From NCBI GenBank assembly GCA_963811225.1, contig CAWEQO010000018.1, forward strand, positions 62,001 through 126,000: a DNA stretch of 64,000 nucleotides. The letters are read 5' to 3'. A program made the translations under genes and the position numbers. Below the pieces are notes generated by a model that was not told the DNA's origin, did not search any database, and worked only from the letters and a program-made list of their open reading frames with translations. This stretch comes from CAWEQO01 sp963811225 (lineage in GTDB: Bacteria; Chloroflexota; Anaerolineae; Anaerolineales; Anaerolineaceae). This document shows, one piece after another, positions 46,865 to 55,920 of this stretch (positions within the stretch are counted from its first letter, which is position 1; each line of letters starts with the position of its first letter).

Positions 46865-47773
46865 ATGACAACCTCAACCGAAGTGAGGACGCAGGCGCGG
46901 CCGGCAACGACCAGGATGGTACGTGGCTTTCGCAAATACTGGATGGCTTACCTGTTTATCGCCGTTCCCGTCATCTGGAATATCGTTTTCTTGCTCGTCC
47001 CGATGTTCATGTCGCTGTGGTGGAGCCTGAACGATTACAGCGGCTTGCAGCCACCGGTGTTTATCGGCTTAAAGAACTATATTAACCTGATCACCAAGGA
47101 TCCGATCTTCATAAAGTCTTTCATAAACACCACCATCTTCGTCTTGTTAGGGATGGGAATTGGCCCTAGCCTGGGACTGATCACGGCCCTGCTGCTCAAT
47201 CAGAAGGTTAAGTTCCAAGCGCTCTTCCGAACCGCTTATTTCTTGCCGGTCATGACCAGCATGGTGGTGGTTTCTACCATCTGGATCATGCTCTACCAGC
47301 GTGACGGCTTGTTCAATGCAATCCTGGGGGCGCTGGGGATGACTCGGGTGGGATTCCTTTCAGATCCAAGCTTCGTGCTGGTTTCGATCGCCTTTGCCAG
47401 CATCTGGCAGGGCTTCGGCTTCGAGACCGTGGTCTTCTTAGCGGCTTTACAGTCTATCCCTGAAGAGCTGTATGAAGCGGCCGAGATCGATGGAGCGAAC
47501 GCCTGGAACAAATTCACTGCGGTGACCTTGCCGGCGCTGCGCCCGGTGATCCTGTTCGCCTATATTGTCGGCATCATCGGCAGCTACCAGGTATTCGATC
47601 AGGTGCTCGTTATGACACGCGGCGGTCCGTTGTATGCCTCATCGACCATTGTCTACTATCTATTTACCAAATTCCAGGACCTTCGGCTTGGCTATGCTTC
47701 GGCCATCGCTTACATCCTGTTTGCCGTGCTGGTGGTCTTCTCCTATATCCAGTGGCGTTATTTCCGAGAGTGA
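46865..47773 (+). CDS. Sugar ABC importer permease, MalF/UgpA type
   Basis: The 302-residue permease has six helices and a coupling loop EELYEAAEIDGANAWNKF. The start follows AGAGGGAGT. Its partner permease starts nine bases after its stop. The operon has no ATPase gene, so it probably shares an ATPase encoded elsewhere. Confidence 0.9.
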   Translation: MTTSTEVRTQARPATTRMVRGFRKYWMAYLFIAVPVIWNIVFLLVPMFMSLWWSLNDYSGLQPPVFIGLKNYINLITKDPIFIKSFINTTIFVLLGMGIGPSLGLITALLLNQKVKFQALFRTAYFLPVMTSMVVVSTIWIMLYQRDGLFNAILGALGMTRVGFLSDPSFVLVSIAFASIWQGFGFETVVFLAALQSIPEELYEAAEIDGANAWNKFTAVTLPALRPVILFAYIVGIIGSYQVFDQVLVMTRGGPLYASSTIVYYLFTKFQDLRLGYASAIAYILFAVLVVFSYIQWRYFRE

Positions 47774-47781
47774 GGCAGGCC

Positions 47782-48621
47782 ATGTCAAAACATAAATCCT
47801 TCCGATACTGGCTGAGGCGAGGAATGCTGTACGCGCTGCTAATCTCGTCATCTATCCTGATGGTGGTCCCATTCTATTGGTCTGTAGTGACCTCGTTAAA
47901 GATTGAGCAGAACGTATTCCTGACCCCGCCGCAGTGGTGGCCGGACCCCTTCTCGATCCTGGCATACCAGCAGGTGCTGACACGCATCCACTTCATGAGC
48001 TTCTTCCTGAATAGTGTCATCGTGGCGGTGGCGATCACAGCCGGGCATGCCTTCTTTGACACCCTGGCAGCCTATGCCTTTGCCAAACTCAAGTTCCCCG
48101 GACGGGATAAAATCTTCTTCCTGATGCTGCTGGCGTTGATGGTACCCTTCCAGGTAAACTTAATCCCGCTGTATAAGATCATGAGCTTCTTGAAGTTCAT
48201 CGACACTTATGCCGCGCTGATTGTGCCCTCGCTGACCAGCATCTTCGGCATCTTCCTGATGCGCCAGTTCCTGCTGACCATTCCGGATGACTTGCTGGAC
48301 GCGGCCCGCATTGATGGGGCCGGCGAGTTCGGCGTCTTCTCGCGAGTCGTCTTGCCTCTGGTGCTGCCAGGTGTGGCTACCCTGGTGATCTTTATTTTTA
48401 TGGGCGCTTGGAATGACTTCCTGTGGCCTCGAATTGTGCTCTCGTCCGAGCAGCTGTTTACCCTTCCGGTTGGTTTGGCACAACTGCAAATGAAGAACAC
48501 TTCAAACCAGACCCAGATCATGGCGGGTACCGTGCTGACCGCACTGCCCATGATCCTTGTTTTCCTGCTGCTGCAGCGTCAGTTCATTTCCGGAATGACG
48601 GCCGGAGCGGTGAAAGAATGA
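47782..48621 (+). CDS. Sugar ABC importer permease, MalG/UgpE type
   Basis: This 279-residue permease has six helices, the EAA-type loop DLLDAARIDGAGEFGVFSRV and the typical ending FISGMTAGAVKE. ATG 47782 is preferred over the ATG at 47752, which lies inside the previous gene. The gene overlaps the next start by ATGA. Confidence 0.9.
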   Translation: MSKHKSFRYWLRRGMLYALLISSSILMVVPFYWSVVTSLKIEQNVFLTPPQWWPDPFSILAYQQVLTRIHFMSFFLNSVIVAVAITAGHAFFDTLAAYAFAKLKFPGRDKIFFLMLLALMVPFQVNLIPLYKIMSFLKFIDTYAALIVPSLTSIFGIFLMRQFLLTIPDDLLDAARIDGAGEFGVFSRVVLPLVLPGVATLVIFIFMGAWNDFLWPRIVLSSEQLFTLPVGLAQLQMKNTSNQTQIMAGTVLTALPMILVFLLLQRQFISGMTAGAVKE

Positions 48622-49550
48622 TCATCGGGGCTGTTGATATCGGCGGCACCAAAATAGCAGCCGGGATAGTGGACGAGCGCGGTCAGGTTCTGGCCTGGCG
48701 CTCCACACCCACCGACTCAGACAGCCGGGTGGAAAATGTCGTAATGGAAATTGCTGAAATGCTGCGTACGGCTCTGGCACAAGCCTGCCCGAGCGGTGAG
48801 GCGCTGTCTGGAATCGGTGTGGGCTGTACAGGCCCGGTCTATCCGGCCCTGGGCACGCTCGGCTACGTGGAGTTCATGCCGGCTTGGGAAGGCGCCGACC
48901 TGGCTGGGATGCTTCACGCGGCAACCGGTACGGAAACGTTCATCGAGAACGACGCCGACGCAGCCGCCCTGGGCGAGTGGGCCTGGGGCAAAGGCCGCGG
49001 TACAAACAACTTCATACTGGTCACCATTGGCACCGGTATTGGCGTTGGGCTGGTGCTGAACGGTCAGATCTATCGGGGCGTTGACGGCGCGCACCCAGAG
49101 ATTGGGCATCACTTCATCGACCCGAGCGGCCCGCAGTGCTTCTGCGGTGGGCGCGGCTGCTGGGAGAGCCTGGCAGCCGGACCGGCCATGGAGCGCTGGG
49201 CGCAAGAAAACCATCCACAAGGCGCTCGATACTCCGCTCGTCAATTGTGTGAAGACGCCCGCAAGGGAGAACGCCTGGCGGTAGAGGCCGTGGACCGCAC
49301 CGCCTACTATCTCGGCACCGGCTTCGCCAACCTGGTTACCCTGTATACACCTGAAATCATTACGGTTGGTGGTGGGCTCATGCAAGCCTGGGATCTGTTC
49401 TGGCCAACCATCGAACGCACAGTACGGACTTCCTGCGGCCTGGTGCCATTCGAACATGTCAGGATTACACAGGCCTCTACAGGAACGCAAACCGGTCTGG
49501 TAGGCGCAGCGCAAGTCTGGATCAGACGCCATTCCAAAAAATTATTTTAA
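48618..49550 (+). CDS. nanK: ROK-family sugar kinase, probably N-acetylmannosamine kinase
   Basis: The 310-residue kinase starts IIGAVDIGGTKIAAGIVDER with the phosphate-binding DxGGT motif, has the catalytic ENDADAAALGEW, GTGIGVGLVLNGQIYRG, and the zinc motif around EIGHHFIDPSGPQCFCGGRG. No helix-turn-helix is present, so it is an enzyme and not a repressor. Given NanE upstream, ManNAc phosphorylation is the best guess; glucokinase or another hexosamine kinase is possible. ATG 48618 overlaps the preceding stop; the longer frame from 48423 is not real. Confidence 0.85.
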   Translation: MIIGAVDIGGTKIAAGIVDERGQVLAWRSTPTDSDSRVENVVMEIAEMLRTALAQACPSGEALSGIGVGCTGPVYPALGTLGYVEFMPAWEGADLAGMLHAATGTETFIENDADAAALGEWAWGKGRGTNNFILVTIGTGIGVGLVLNGQIYRGVDGAHPEIGHHFIDPSGPQCFCGGRGCWESLAAGPAMERWAQENHPQGARYSARQLCEDARKGERLAVEAVDRTAYYLGTGFANLVTLYTPEIITVGGGLMQAWDLFWPTIERTVRTSCGLVPFEHVRITQASTGTQTGLVGAAQVWIRRHSKKLF

Positions 49551-49561
49551 AGGACCTACTG

Positions 49562-50584
49562 ATGAATTCTCCTTATCTTACCGATATTCTCGACCAACCC
49601 AACGCACTGCGCCGCACCCTCGAGGTCCTAGCTGACACCCCTTCGATCGAACCGTTTTCGGAAAAGCTAGCGGCAGGAACGCTGACCCGGGTGGTGCTGA
49701 CCGGCATGGGCTCATCGTGTTACGCGGTCCATCCCTTGTGGCTGCGCCTGACCGCAAGCGGGGTGAACGCATATGAGCTGGAAACCTCTGAGCTAATCCA
49801 CTACGCGCCCCATTTGATCACCCCCGACTCGCTGGTTGTAGCCGTCTCCCAGTCAGGCGAGAGTGCCGAGATCGTGCAGTTGCTGGAAATGACTGAGAAA
49901 AAGGTTCCATTGATTGCTGTGACCAATACCCCCGATAGTGTGTTTGCCCAGCGCGCTGCGGCAGTGTTGGCGACCGACGCTGGCGAGGAGTATTCAGTAT
50001 CCTGCAAGACCTACCTCGCAGCGTTGGCCGCCCTCGCCCGACTGGGCGATATACTGCTTCCAGATCAGGATGAGCTGGCCAATCTGGAACGGACGCCCGA
50101 GGCTGTGGCAGCTTATCTGGCGGATTGGTACGGTCATGTGGAGCGACTTACCCAGCTGCTGGAGGGAACGCATGACCTGTTCCTGGTGGGGCGTGGACCT
50201 TCGCTGGCGGCGGTCCAGACGGCCGGGCTGATCATCAAAGAGTCGGCCAAGTTCCCGGCCCAAGCCTTGAGCAGCGCAGCCTTCCGCCACGGCCCGTTCG
50301 AACTGGTCTCGCCCGAGACATTCGTCCTGGTATATTCCGGTAACCTAAAGACAGCAGACCTGAACCGCCAGTTGTATGAGGATGTCTGCGCCGCGGGCGG
50401 ACACGCTGCCTTGGTGCAGGATGCGGCAGAAGCGGGATTGTTCGATTTGCCTGCGCGCAGCACGACCGAACGAACCGTGCTGGAAATGCTCCCGGCACAG
50501 ATGATCTCGCTGGCTTTGGCCCGCTTGCAGAACATTGAACCCGGCAAGTTCCATTTGGCGAGCAAGGTTACAAGGGTTGAATAA
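49562..50584 (+). CDS. SIS-domain sugar-phosphate isomerase/deaminase (GlmS isomerase-like)
   Basis: The 340-residue protein contains two SIS domains and resembles the isomerase half of GlmS without the glutaminase domain. Motifs are TGMGSSCYA, VSQSGESAEIV, GRGPSLAAVQTAGLIIKESA, the FRHGPFELV segment and the C-terminal EPGKFHLASKVTRVE loop. In this setting it could deaminate GlcN-6-P to Fru-6-P, replacing NagB, which is absent here. AgaS- or FrlB-like activity is an alternative. Confidence 0.85.
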   Translation: MNSPYLTDILDQPNALRRTLEVLADTPSIEPFSEKLAAGTLTRVVLTGMGSSCYAVHPLWLRLTASGVNAYELETSELIHYAPHLITPDSLVVAVSQSGESAEIVQLLEMTEKKVPLIAVTNTPDSVFAQRAAAVLATDAGEEYSVSCKTYLAALAALARLGDILLPDQDELANLERTPEAVAAYLADWYGHVERLTQLLEGTHDLFLVGRGPSLAAVQTAGLIIKESAKFPAQALSSAAFRHGPFELVSPETFVLVYSGNLKTADLNRQLYEDVCAAGGHAALVQDAAEAGLFDLPARSTTERTVLEMLPAQMISLALARLQNIEPGKFHLASKVTRVE

Positions 50585-50596
50585 GGAGAATTTTCT

Positions 50597-51613
50597 ATGC
50601 CCTATCAAGCGGCAAATCAACGTTATGACACGATGATCTACAACCGCTGCGGCCGCAGCGGGTTAAAACTCCCGGCGATCTCGCTTGGATTATGGAACAA
50701 CTTCGGCGGGGTTGACCGGCTCGAGGACGCTCGTGAAATGCTTAGGCTGGCTTTCGACCGCGGCGTCACCCACTTTGATCTGGCCAACAACTACGGGCCG
50801 CCCTACGGTTCAGCGGAGGAAACCTTTGGGCGCATCTATACTCAAGATTTTTCGCCTTACCGAGATGAAATGGTCATCTCGACCAAAGCGGGCTGGGACA
50901 TGTGGCCCGGACCTTACGGCGACTGGGGATCGCGCAAATACTTGATCTCCAGTCTCGACCAGAGCCTCAAACGCATGGGCCTAGACCGAGTGGACATCTT
51001 CTATCATCACCGTCCCGACCCGGAAACCCCCTTAGAAGAAACCATGCAGGCGCTCGATTTCATCGTGCGCAGCGGGCGGGCGTTGTATGTGGGCATTTCG
51101 CAGTACCCGCCCGAGGAGACCCGCCGAGCGGCACATATATTGAGAGATCTGGGGACTCCCTTACTGATCCACCAGCCATCCTATAATATGTTCGACCGCT
51201 GGATCGAAGATGGGTTAACGAAGGCACTGGCAGAAGAAGGCATCGGCTGCATCGTGTTCTCTCCGCTAGCCCAGGGGCTGCTCTCCACCAAATACCTCAA
51301 CCGAATCCCAGAAGGCTCCCGCGCCGCTAAACCTGACAGCGACCTACCTCGAGATGAAATCACAACTGATAAATTGGACAAAGTGCGCCGCTTGAATGAA
51401 ATTGCTCAAGCGCGCAACCAATCCCTGCCACAGATGGCTCTCGCCTGGAATTTACGTATCCCCGAAGTGACTTCCGTGCTGATGGGCGCTTCCAGCCCCT
51501 GGCAGGTACAAGAAAACCTAAACACCCTGGAGCGCTTGGATTTCGAGCAGGATGAATTGGCGCAAATTGATGCCATTTTAAATTCCAATCGTCTCCCTCA
51601 TGAGGGTGTTTAA
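50597..51613 (+). CDS. Aldo/keto reductase, YghZ (L-glyceraldehyde-3-phosphate reductase)-like
   Basis: The 338-residue TIM-barrel oxidoreductase has the catalytic Tyr in HFDLANNYGPPYGSAEE, Lys in STKAGWDMWPGPYG, Asp and His (IFYHHRPD), and the NADPH-binding end VLMGASSPWQVQENL. The overall pattern is close to YghZ. AAGGAG at 50583-50588 supports ATG 50597. It is the last gene of the amino-sugar operon; a role in reducing a keto sugar or a toxic aldehyde is inferred. Confidence 0.88.
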   Translation: MPYQAANQRYDTMIYNRCGRSGLKLPAISLGLWNNFGGVDRLEDAREMLRLAFDRGVTHFDLANNYGPPYGSAEETFGRIYTQDFSPYRDEMVISTKAGWDMWPGPYGDWGSRKYLISSLDQSLKRMGLDRVDIFYHHRPDPETPLEETMQALDFIVRSGRALYVGISQYPPEETRRAAHILRDLGTPLLIHQPSYNMFDRWIEDGLTKALAEEGIGCIVFSPLAQGLLSTKYLNRIPEGSRAAKPDSDLPRDEITTDKLDKVRRLNEIAQARNQSLPQMALAWNLRIPEVTSVLMGASSPWQVQENLNTLERLDFEQDELAQIDAILNSNRLPHEGV

Positions 51614-51910
51614 CGTCTCAGGGAAACCAGCAGTACGAAATCTGCAGCGTCATCGCAGGTCGACATGCAAAGGATGCTGGATGGATGATCTTCGGGGAAT
51701 ATGCCTCGTGTGGTTACCTGTCTATGGTTATGCGGGTGAGCAGCGGCGATAGAAGAGGCACGTGCCGACACCCAACCCCAGCGAATAAGCATATCGGTAG
51801 AAATGCACTCGTTATCTTATGGCCGAGAACCGTGAGTTTCGGAAGATCCAAATTCAGAAATTGCCAGTCGATTTGTAGGGGTCAGCGCAACCACTGCAGC
51901 GCAACCAGGT
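51614..51910. other. Convergent intergenic region
   Basis: About 297 bases between two converging operons. It holds a short direct repeat of GCGCAACCA near 51887-51908. I see no strong terminator hairpin and no gene. Confidence 0.35.
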
Positions 51911-53633
51911 TTACGCCGGTGTTTTTGACCTGCGCCTCACCAGTTCTCTAACATCGCCGGCCGATTCCAACTCCAGCGCTTCGAGCGCCAGTTGTCTGGC
52001 TTCCTTTTGGGTCCATTCTCGAATAATTGTTTTTGCTTGAGGGATCATCGCCGGCGCCATGCTAAATTCATCCAGTTCGAGCCCGAGCAGGAGCGGGATG
52101 GCTTCGGGATCACCGGCAAGCTCGCCGCACAGGCCGATCCAAATACCGCGCGCATGCCCGGCTTCAATGACCGAGCGGATCTGGCGCAAAATGGCCGGGT
52201 GACAGGGGTCGGACAGGGCGGCCACCTTCTCGTTGGTGCGCTCCGCTGCAAAGGTGTATTGGGTCAGGTCGTTGGTCCCCACACTGAAGAAATCAACCTC
52301 ACAGGCGAAGCGGTCGGCCATAACAACCACCGAGGGGATTTCCACCATCATACCAACCTGTAACTTCTCGGGCAGTGGCAAACCTGCCGCTTCCAACTCG
52401 GCGCTGGCATCTGCTAACAGAGCTTTTGCCTGGCGCAGCTCGGTGAGTGTAGCGATCATGGGAAACATGATGCGCATGTGGTGCCCAGCAGCCGCACGCA
52501 GCAAGGCGCGCAGTTGGGTCTTGAAGATATCGGGCTGGTCGAGCGAGATGCGGATAGCTCTGTAACCCAGGAAGGGGTTGGCCTCTTTGCCCAAATCCAG
52601 GTAGGGCAGTTCTTTGTCGCCGCCGACGTCCATCGTACGCACGACCACCGGGAGGTCGCCCATTGCTTCCATGACCGCCCGGTAGACCTGGAACTGTTCC
52701 TGCTCATCCGGGGCAGTTTGCCGGTCGAGGTAGAGAAACTCGGTCCGGAACAAGCCTACGCCTTCCGCGCCACTTTTCAAGGCTGTGTTAGCGTCATCCA
52801 GCCCACCAATATTCGCGACAACTTCCATCCGGATTCCATCGCGTGTCACTGCGGGTTCGGCAGCATGACCCAACGCCAGAGAGGAGCGCCGCTCAAAGGC
52901 GGCCCGGCTGCTTTCAAAATTAACTACCGCTGCGCTGTCTGCCGCTGCGATGACCCAACCGCGCTCAGCGTCCACCAGCAGGTCTGCTCCTGAAACAAGT
53001 TCCAGCAGCTGGGGCCCCGCGCCAACCACTGCCGGAAGGCCAAGGCTTTTGGCAAGGATGGCGGTGTGCGAGGTCGGCCCACCCTCGGCTGTACAGAATG
53101 CGAGCACCTTCGTTTTATCCAAGCGGACGGTGTCTGAGGGAGTCAGGTCGCGTGCCAGGATCACCGAGGGGTGGGTGAGTGCGGAAATATCGCTTTCAGG
53201 CAGGCGCAGCAGCAGGCGCAGGATCCGCAGGCCCACATCGCGCACATCCACGGCCCGGGCCGCGAAATAGGCATTGTCCATTACCTCCAGGGCCATGGCA
53301 TATGTTTCGATGCCGTGGCTCCAGGCCGCCTCTGCGTTCACGTTTTGTTGCGTGATCTGGCTGTGCACAGCTTCGAGCAGGTCTGGATCCTCAATAAATA
53401 GCAAGTGTGCCTCAAAAACTGCCGCTTCCTCTGGGCCGACCTCTTGTGACGCTTTGGCATGAATCTCTTGCAGCTGGATTTTTGCAGCCGCGAGCGCCTC
53501 ACCGAGTTCGGGCCAATTCTGCCGCTGGGTCCTTCGCCAGGAAACGCGGGATCTCAATGGCTTTGGTTGCCAGATGGAAGGCCGGGCCGGCCGCGTAACC
53601 GGGGGAAGCAGGAATACCTTGAATGATATGCAT
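51911..53633 (-). CDS. ptsI: PTS enzyme I (phosphoenolpyruvate-protein phosphotransferase), +1 frameshift near 53513
   Basis: Enzyme I takes phosphate from phosphoenolpyruvate and passes it to HPr. The main frame (to 53557) carries the active-site His in GGPTSHTAILAKSLGLPAVV, FRTEFLYLDR, RTMDVGGDKELPYL, and the C-terminal FSVGTNDLTQYTFAAERTNE and GLCGELAGDPEAIPLLLGL. The true N terminus, HIIQGIPASPGYAAGPAFHL, is in another frame that begins at ATG 53633 after a GAGGAA. The two join if one base is dropped from the GGCC at 53511-53514. The whole would be about 573 residues, normal for enzyme I. It is the last gene of the PTS operon. Confidence 0.88.
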
Positions 53634-53683
53634 AAAATTCCTCGACTTACGATCTTTCTTTCATAACCGTCTGGAAGCGATAT

Positions 53684-54841
53684 TTATATTTTCCTGGCAG
53701 TCGCCGAATAACGGCCATAAACCTTGACCGTTTCACACATCGCAATAATGTTTTGCGGCTGCGCCCCGGCTTCCACCCTCTGCGAGGGCGCCAGGATATA
53801 ACCACCCGAAGCGCTCATTTGCTCCAGGACTTTCTTCACCTGCTCACGAACGCCGGCCTCACTGCCGGTCTCCAGCAGGGATTCATCCACCGCTCCCCAA
53901 AAACTGAGCCGGTCTCCGTACTCTCGTTTCAATGCCCGCAAGTCCAGCCCAGAAACGCCGGGCTGGAGCGGACCGAAAAGATCGATATGCCCCTCCACCA
54001 GATCCGGGAACACCTCCGGTCGGGGGATAGGAGCGTACAGCATCAGCCTGACGCCAGGCGCATAGCGATCGATCGCTCTGCGAGCTGCTCGCCAGCGCCG
54101 CTCAAAGACCGGGCGGATGGTCTCACGCCAAACATTAGGAGGGAAAATCCACTGCCCGGGAGTGTTCCAGTCCGCCTCGTGAATCTCAAGGATCGAGAGA
54201 TATCGTCCACAAGCTTGCAGCCCAGCTTCGTCAAGCGCAATTTGCAGTCCGGAAATCCGGTTAAGGAGAGAGCAAACAAATTCCGAGTTTTCAACCAGGT
54301 CACGGCTCCATTGGGCCTCACCTCGCAGATTGCGAGCAACCTGTAAGATGGAACCCCCAAAACGGCCCACCAGCGCTAACCCGGTGCCGTGGAAGAGGCA
54401 AGCAGCCTGTTCTTCTAGCCCACGAACCCATGCAGGGCTCTGCGGGTCGGGCCATTGAAAACCATTCAAATCTTCCACTTGCACCGATTCCAGTGGAGAC
54501 GCCACAACTTCCATTTCAAGGGCATCCGCGGCATTCCGGATGGTACGGTGAGCCACCTGCCATTCATCGATGTATATCTTATCTGGCTCAGACGGCAGCG
54601 CCTGCAGAGGTTGCAAACAGACATATGTCAGGTCGAGTCCAAGCAGGTTAGCAATATCAGCGTCCGGCCTGACGGATCCCCAATTGCAGTTTCCGGTTTC
54701 CAGAAGAGGTGGGAATCCAAGGTAGGAGCGCAGTTTTTGGTAAGGTGTAGAGGAGATGTCCAGGCCAATGGGTACGCGATCCGGTTCCTGGTGAGAAAGA
54801 ACCGATCGAACTCTTTCCCGGGATGTCCAATCCTTGTTCAT
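53684..54841 (-). CDS. Uroporphyrinogen-decarboxylase (URO-D) superfamily protein
   Basis: The 385-residue protein opens with RERVRSVLSHQEPDRVPIGL, the recognisable start of URO-D-like proteins, which include methyltransferases and decarboxylases outside haem synthesis. The later SFWGAVDESLLETGSEAGVR segment agrees with the family C terminus. No other haem or cobalamin gene is near. Its place inside a sugar PTS operon is unusual; such non-haem URO-D members often accompany sugar or one-carbon catabolism genes. GGAGG six bases ahead supports ATG 54841 over GTG 54844. The substrate is unknown. Confidence 0.8.
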   Translation of the reverse strand: MNKDWTSRERVRSVLSHQEPDRVPIGLDISSTPYQKLRSYLGFPPLLETGNCNWGSVRPDADIANLLGLDLTYVCLQPLQALPSEPDKIYIDEWQVAHRTIRNAADALEMEVVASPLESVQVEDLNGFQWPDPQSPAWVRGLEEQAACLFHGTGLALVGRFGGSILQVARNLRGEAQWSRDLVENSEFVCSLLNRISGLQIALDEAGLQACGRYLSILEIHEADWNTPGQWIFPPNVWRETIRPVFERRWRAARRAIDRYAPGVRLMLYAPIPRPEVFPDLVEGHIDLFGPLQPGVSGLDLRALKREYGDRLSFWGAVDESLLETGSEAGVREQVKKVLEQMSASGGYILAPSQRVEAGAQPQNIIAMCETVKVYGRYSATARKI

Positions 54842-55012
54842 CACCGGCCTCCAAAAAAGGTAGCGAAGACGGAAAGGAGGTTTGAAGCCCCTCGAACCCT
54901 GGCATAGAGGATCGTAATAACTACCCCAGTGATTTCTCGACTTTGTTATAGCGAGGCGGCTCCGCGCCCAGATGATTGTCTCGAACAGATCTGGGAAGGG
55001 GCATAACGACCG

Positions 55013-55300
55013 CTATGAAGATGGCTGACCTTCTCCAAAATTATTGCGCACCAGGTCAAGCAGTGCAGTAAGAGCTTCTCCAGCCTGCTCGCCTTCCGTG
55101 TCCAACGCAATACAGTCACCCTGATTGACGCCCAGGCTTAAGACAGACAGGATGCTTTTGGCGTTGACGGCGTTCCCCGGTGTGCCAGCCTTCTTAATAC
55201 GGATGGACGCAGGGAAACCGGACGCCATCCGGACGAAAACGGCGGCAGGACGGGCGTGCAATCCGGCCGGGTGCTCGATGGTAATTTCTGCTTGAGGCAA
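55013..55300 (-). CDS. ptsH: PTS phosphocarrier protein HPr
   Basis: HPr carries phosphate from enzyme I to the IIA protein. The 95-residue protein has the active-site His15 in PAGLHARPAA and a Ser49 in NAKSILSVLSLGV at the place of the regulatory Ser46 of Gram-positive HPr. The start is TTG 55300 with AGGAGG five bases upstream. It is encoded with its own enzyme I and sugar-specific subunits, so the PTS looks self-contained. No HPr kinase gene is visible. Confidence 0.92.
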   Translation of the reverse strand: MPQAEITIEHPAGLHARPAAVFVRMASGFPASIRIKKAGTPGNAVNAKSILSVLSLGVNQGDCIALDTEGEQAGEALTALLDLVRNNFGEGQPSS

Positions 55301-55389
55301 AGCTTCCTCCTGTAATCATATGATCAGGTTTCTGGGAGAGTCTGAAAGGTATTGCCATGGCGCAACCCCAGCAACACGTTTACGACATT

Positions 55390-55815
55390 CTATGGATTCT
55401 TACGCGCGGCGCGCTTGTTTTGTAGCCGGATGATCTTCAACGCTTCCCCGGCCAGATCTTCAGACGGGAGCATGGCCTGCACGGTTTCAAGGCTGAGCCG
55501 GTGTGGCAGTAAGCCGTTTTGTTGGGCAACGAACGGGAAGCGCACTTCCCGGATCGAAGCGTCCCAGGCAATTGTCAAGGATCCTAAAGCTTTTTTCGCT
55601 GGCATGTCAGGAGCGAAATCAGGCCGGCTGTGCAGTTGTGCGACGAGAGATAGAATCAGCGACTTGCGGATGTTCTTCAGATTGATCCAGGAAAGGACGA
55701 TGACGGCTCCATACATGAGCACCAACAGGTTGATCCACAAACTGTTGGTTTCATAGAACTCCAGCACTGGGGGGCCCCACGCGCCCATCATACTCAGGAT
55801 TATGGAGCGGATCAT
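55390..55815 (-). CDS. Unknown membrane-anchored protein in the PTS operon
   Basis: The 141-residue protein starts at ATG 55815 with AAGGAG (minus strand) seven bases upstream. One clear transmembrane helix (LWINLLVLMYGAVIVLSWI, about 26-45) is followed by a basic cytoplasmic domain with KKALGSLTIAWDASIREVRF and a Lys/Arg-rich end. I do not recognise a family. The position between IIC and HPr suggests a role in assembling or regulating the sugar permease. Confidence 0.65.
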   Translation of the reverse strand: MIRSIILSMMGAWGPPVLEFYETNSLWINLLVLMYGAVIVLSWINLKNIRKSLILSLVAQLHSRPDFAPDMPAKKALGSLTIAWDASIREVRFPFVAQQNGLLPHRLSLETVQAMLPSEDLAGEALKIIRLQNKRAARKNP

Positions 55816-55839
55816 GCAGATCTCCTTACTTTCAATTTA

Positions 55840-55878
55840 GGCGAAGGTCGCAAATGAAAGGCACTTGCGACCTTCGCC
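55840..55878 (-). promoter_or_regulatory. Perfect hairpin between IIC and the unknown membrane gene
   Basis: Perfect 14-base arms (55840-55853 and 55865-55878) with an 11-base loop. No T-run follows on the minus strand, so it is more likely a processing or attenuation hairpin than a full terminator. Confidence 0.65.
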
Positions 55879-55920
55879 ATCTGAATCTTACGATTTTAGC
55901 AAAAGGCCATTGGAGGTGGA

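Noticed and set aside
54965..54996. Terminator between HPr and the URO-D gene
   Set aside because: Only a 7-base stem with a 15-base loop and no T-run, too weak to call.
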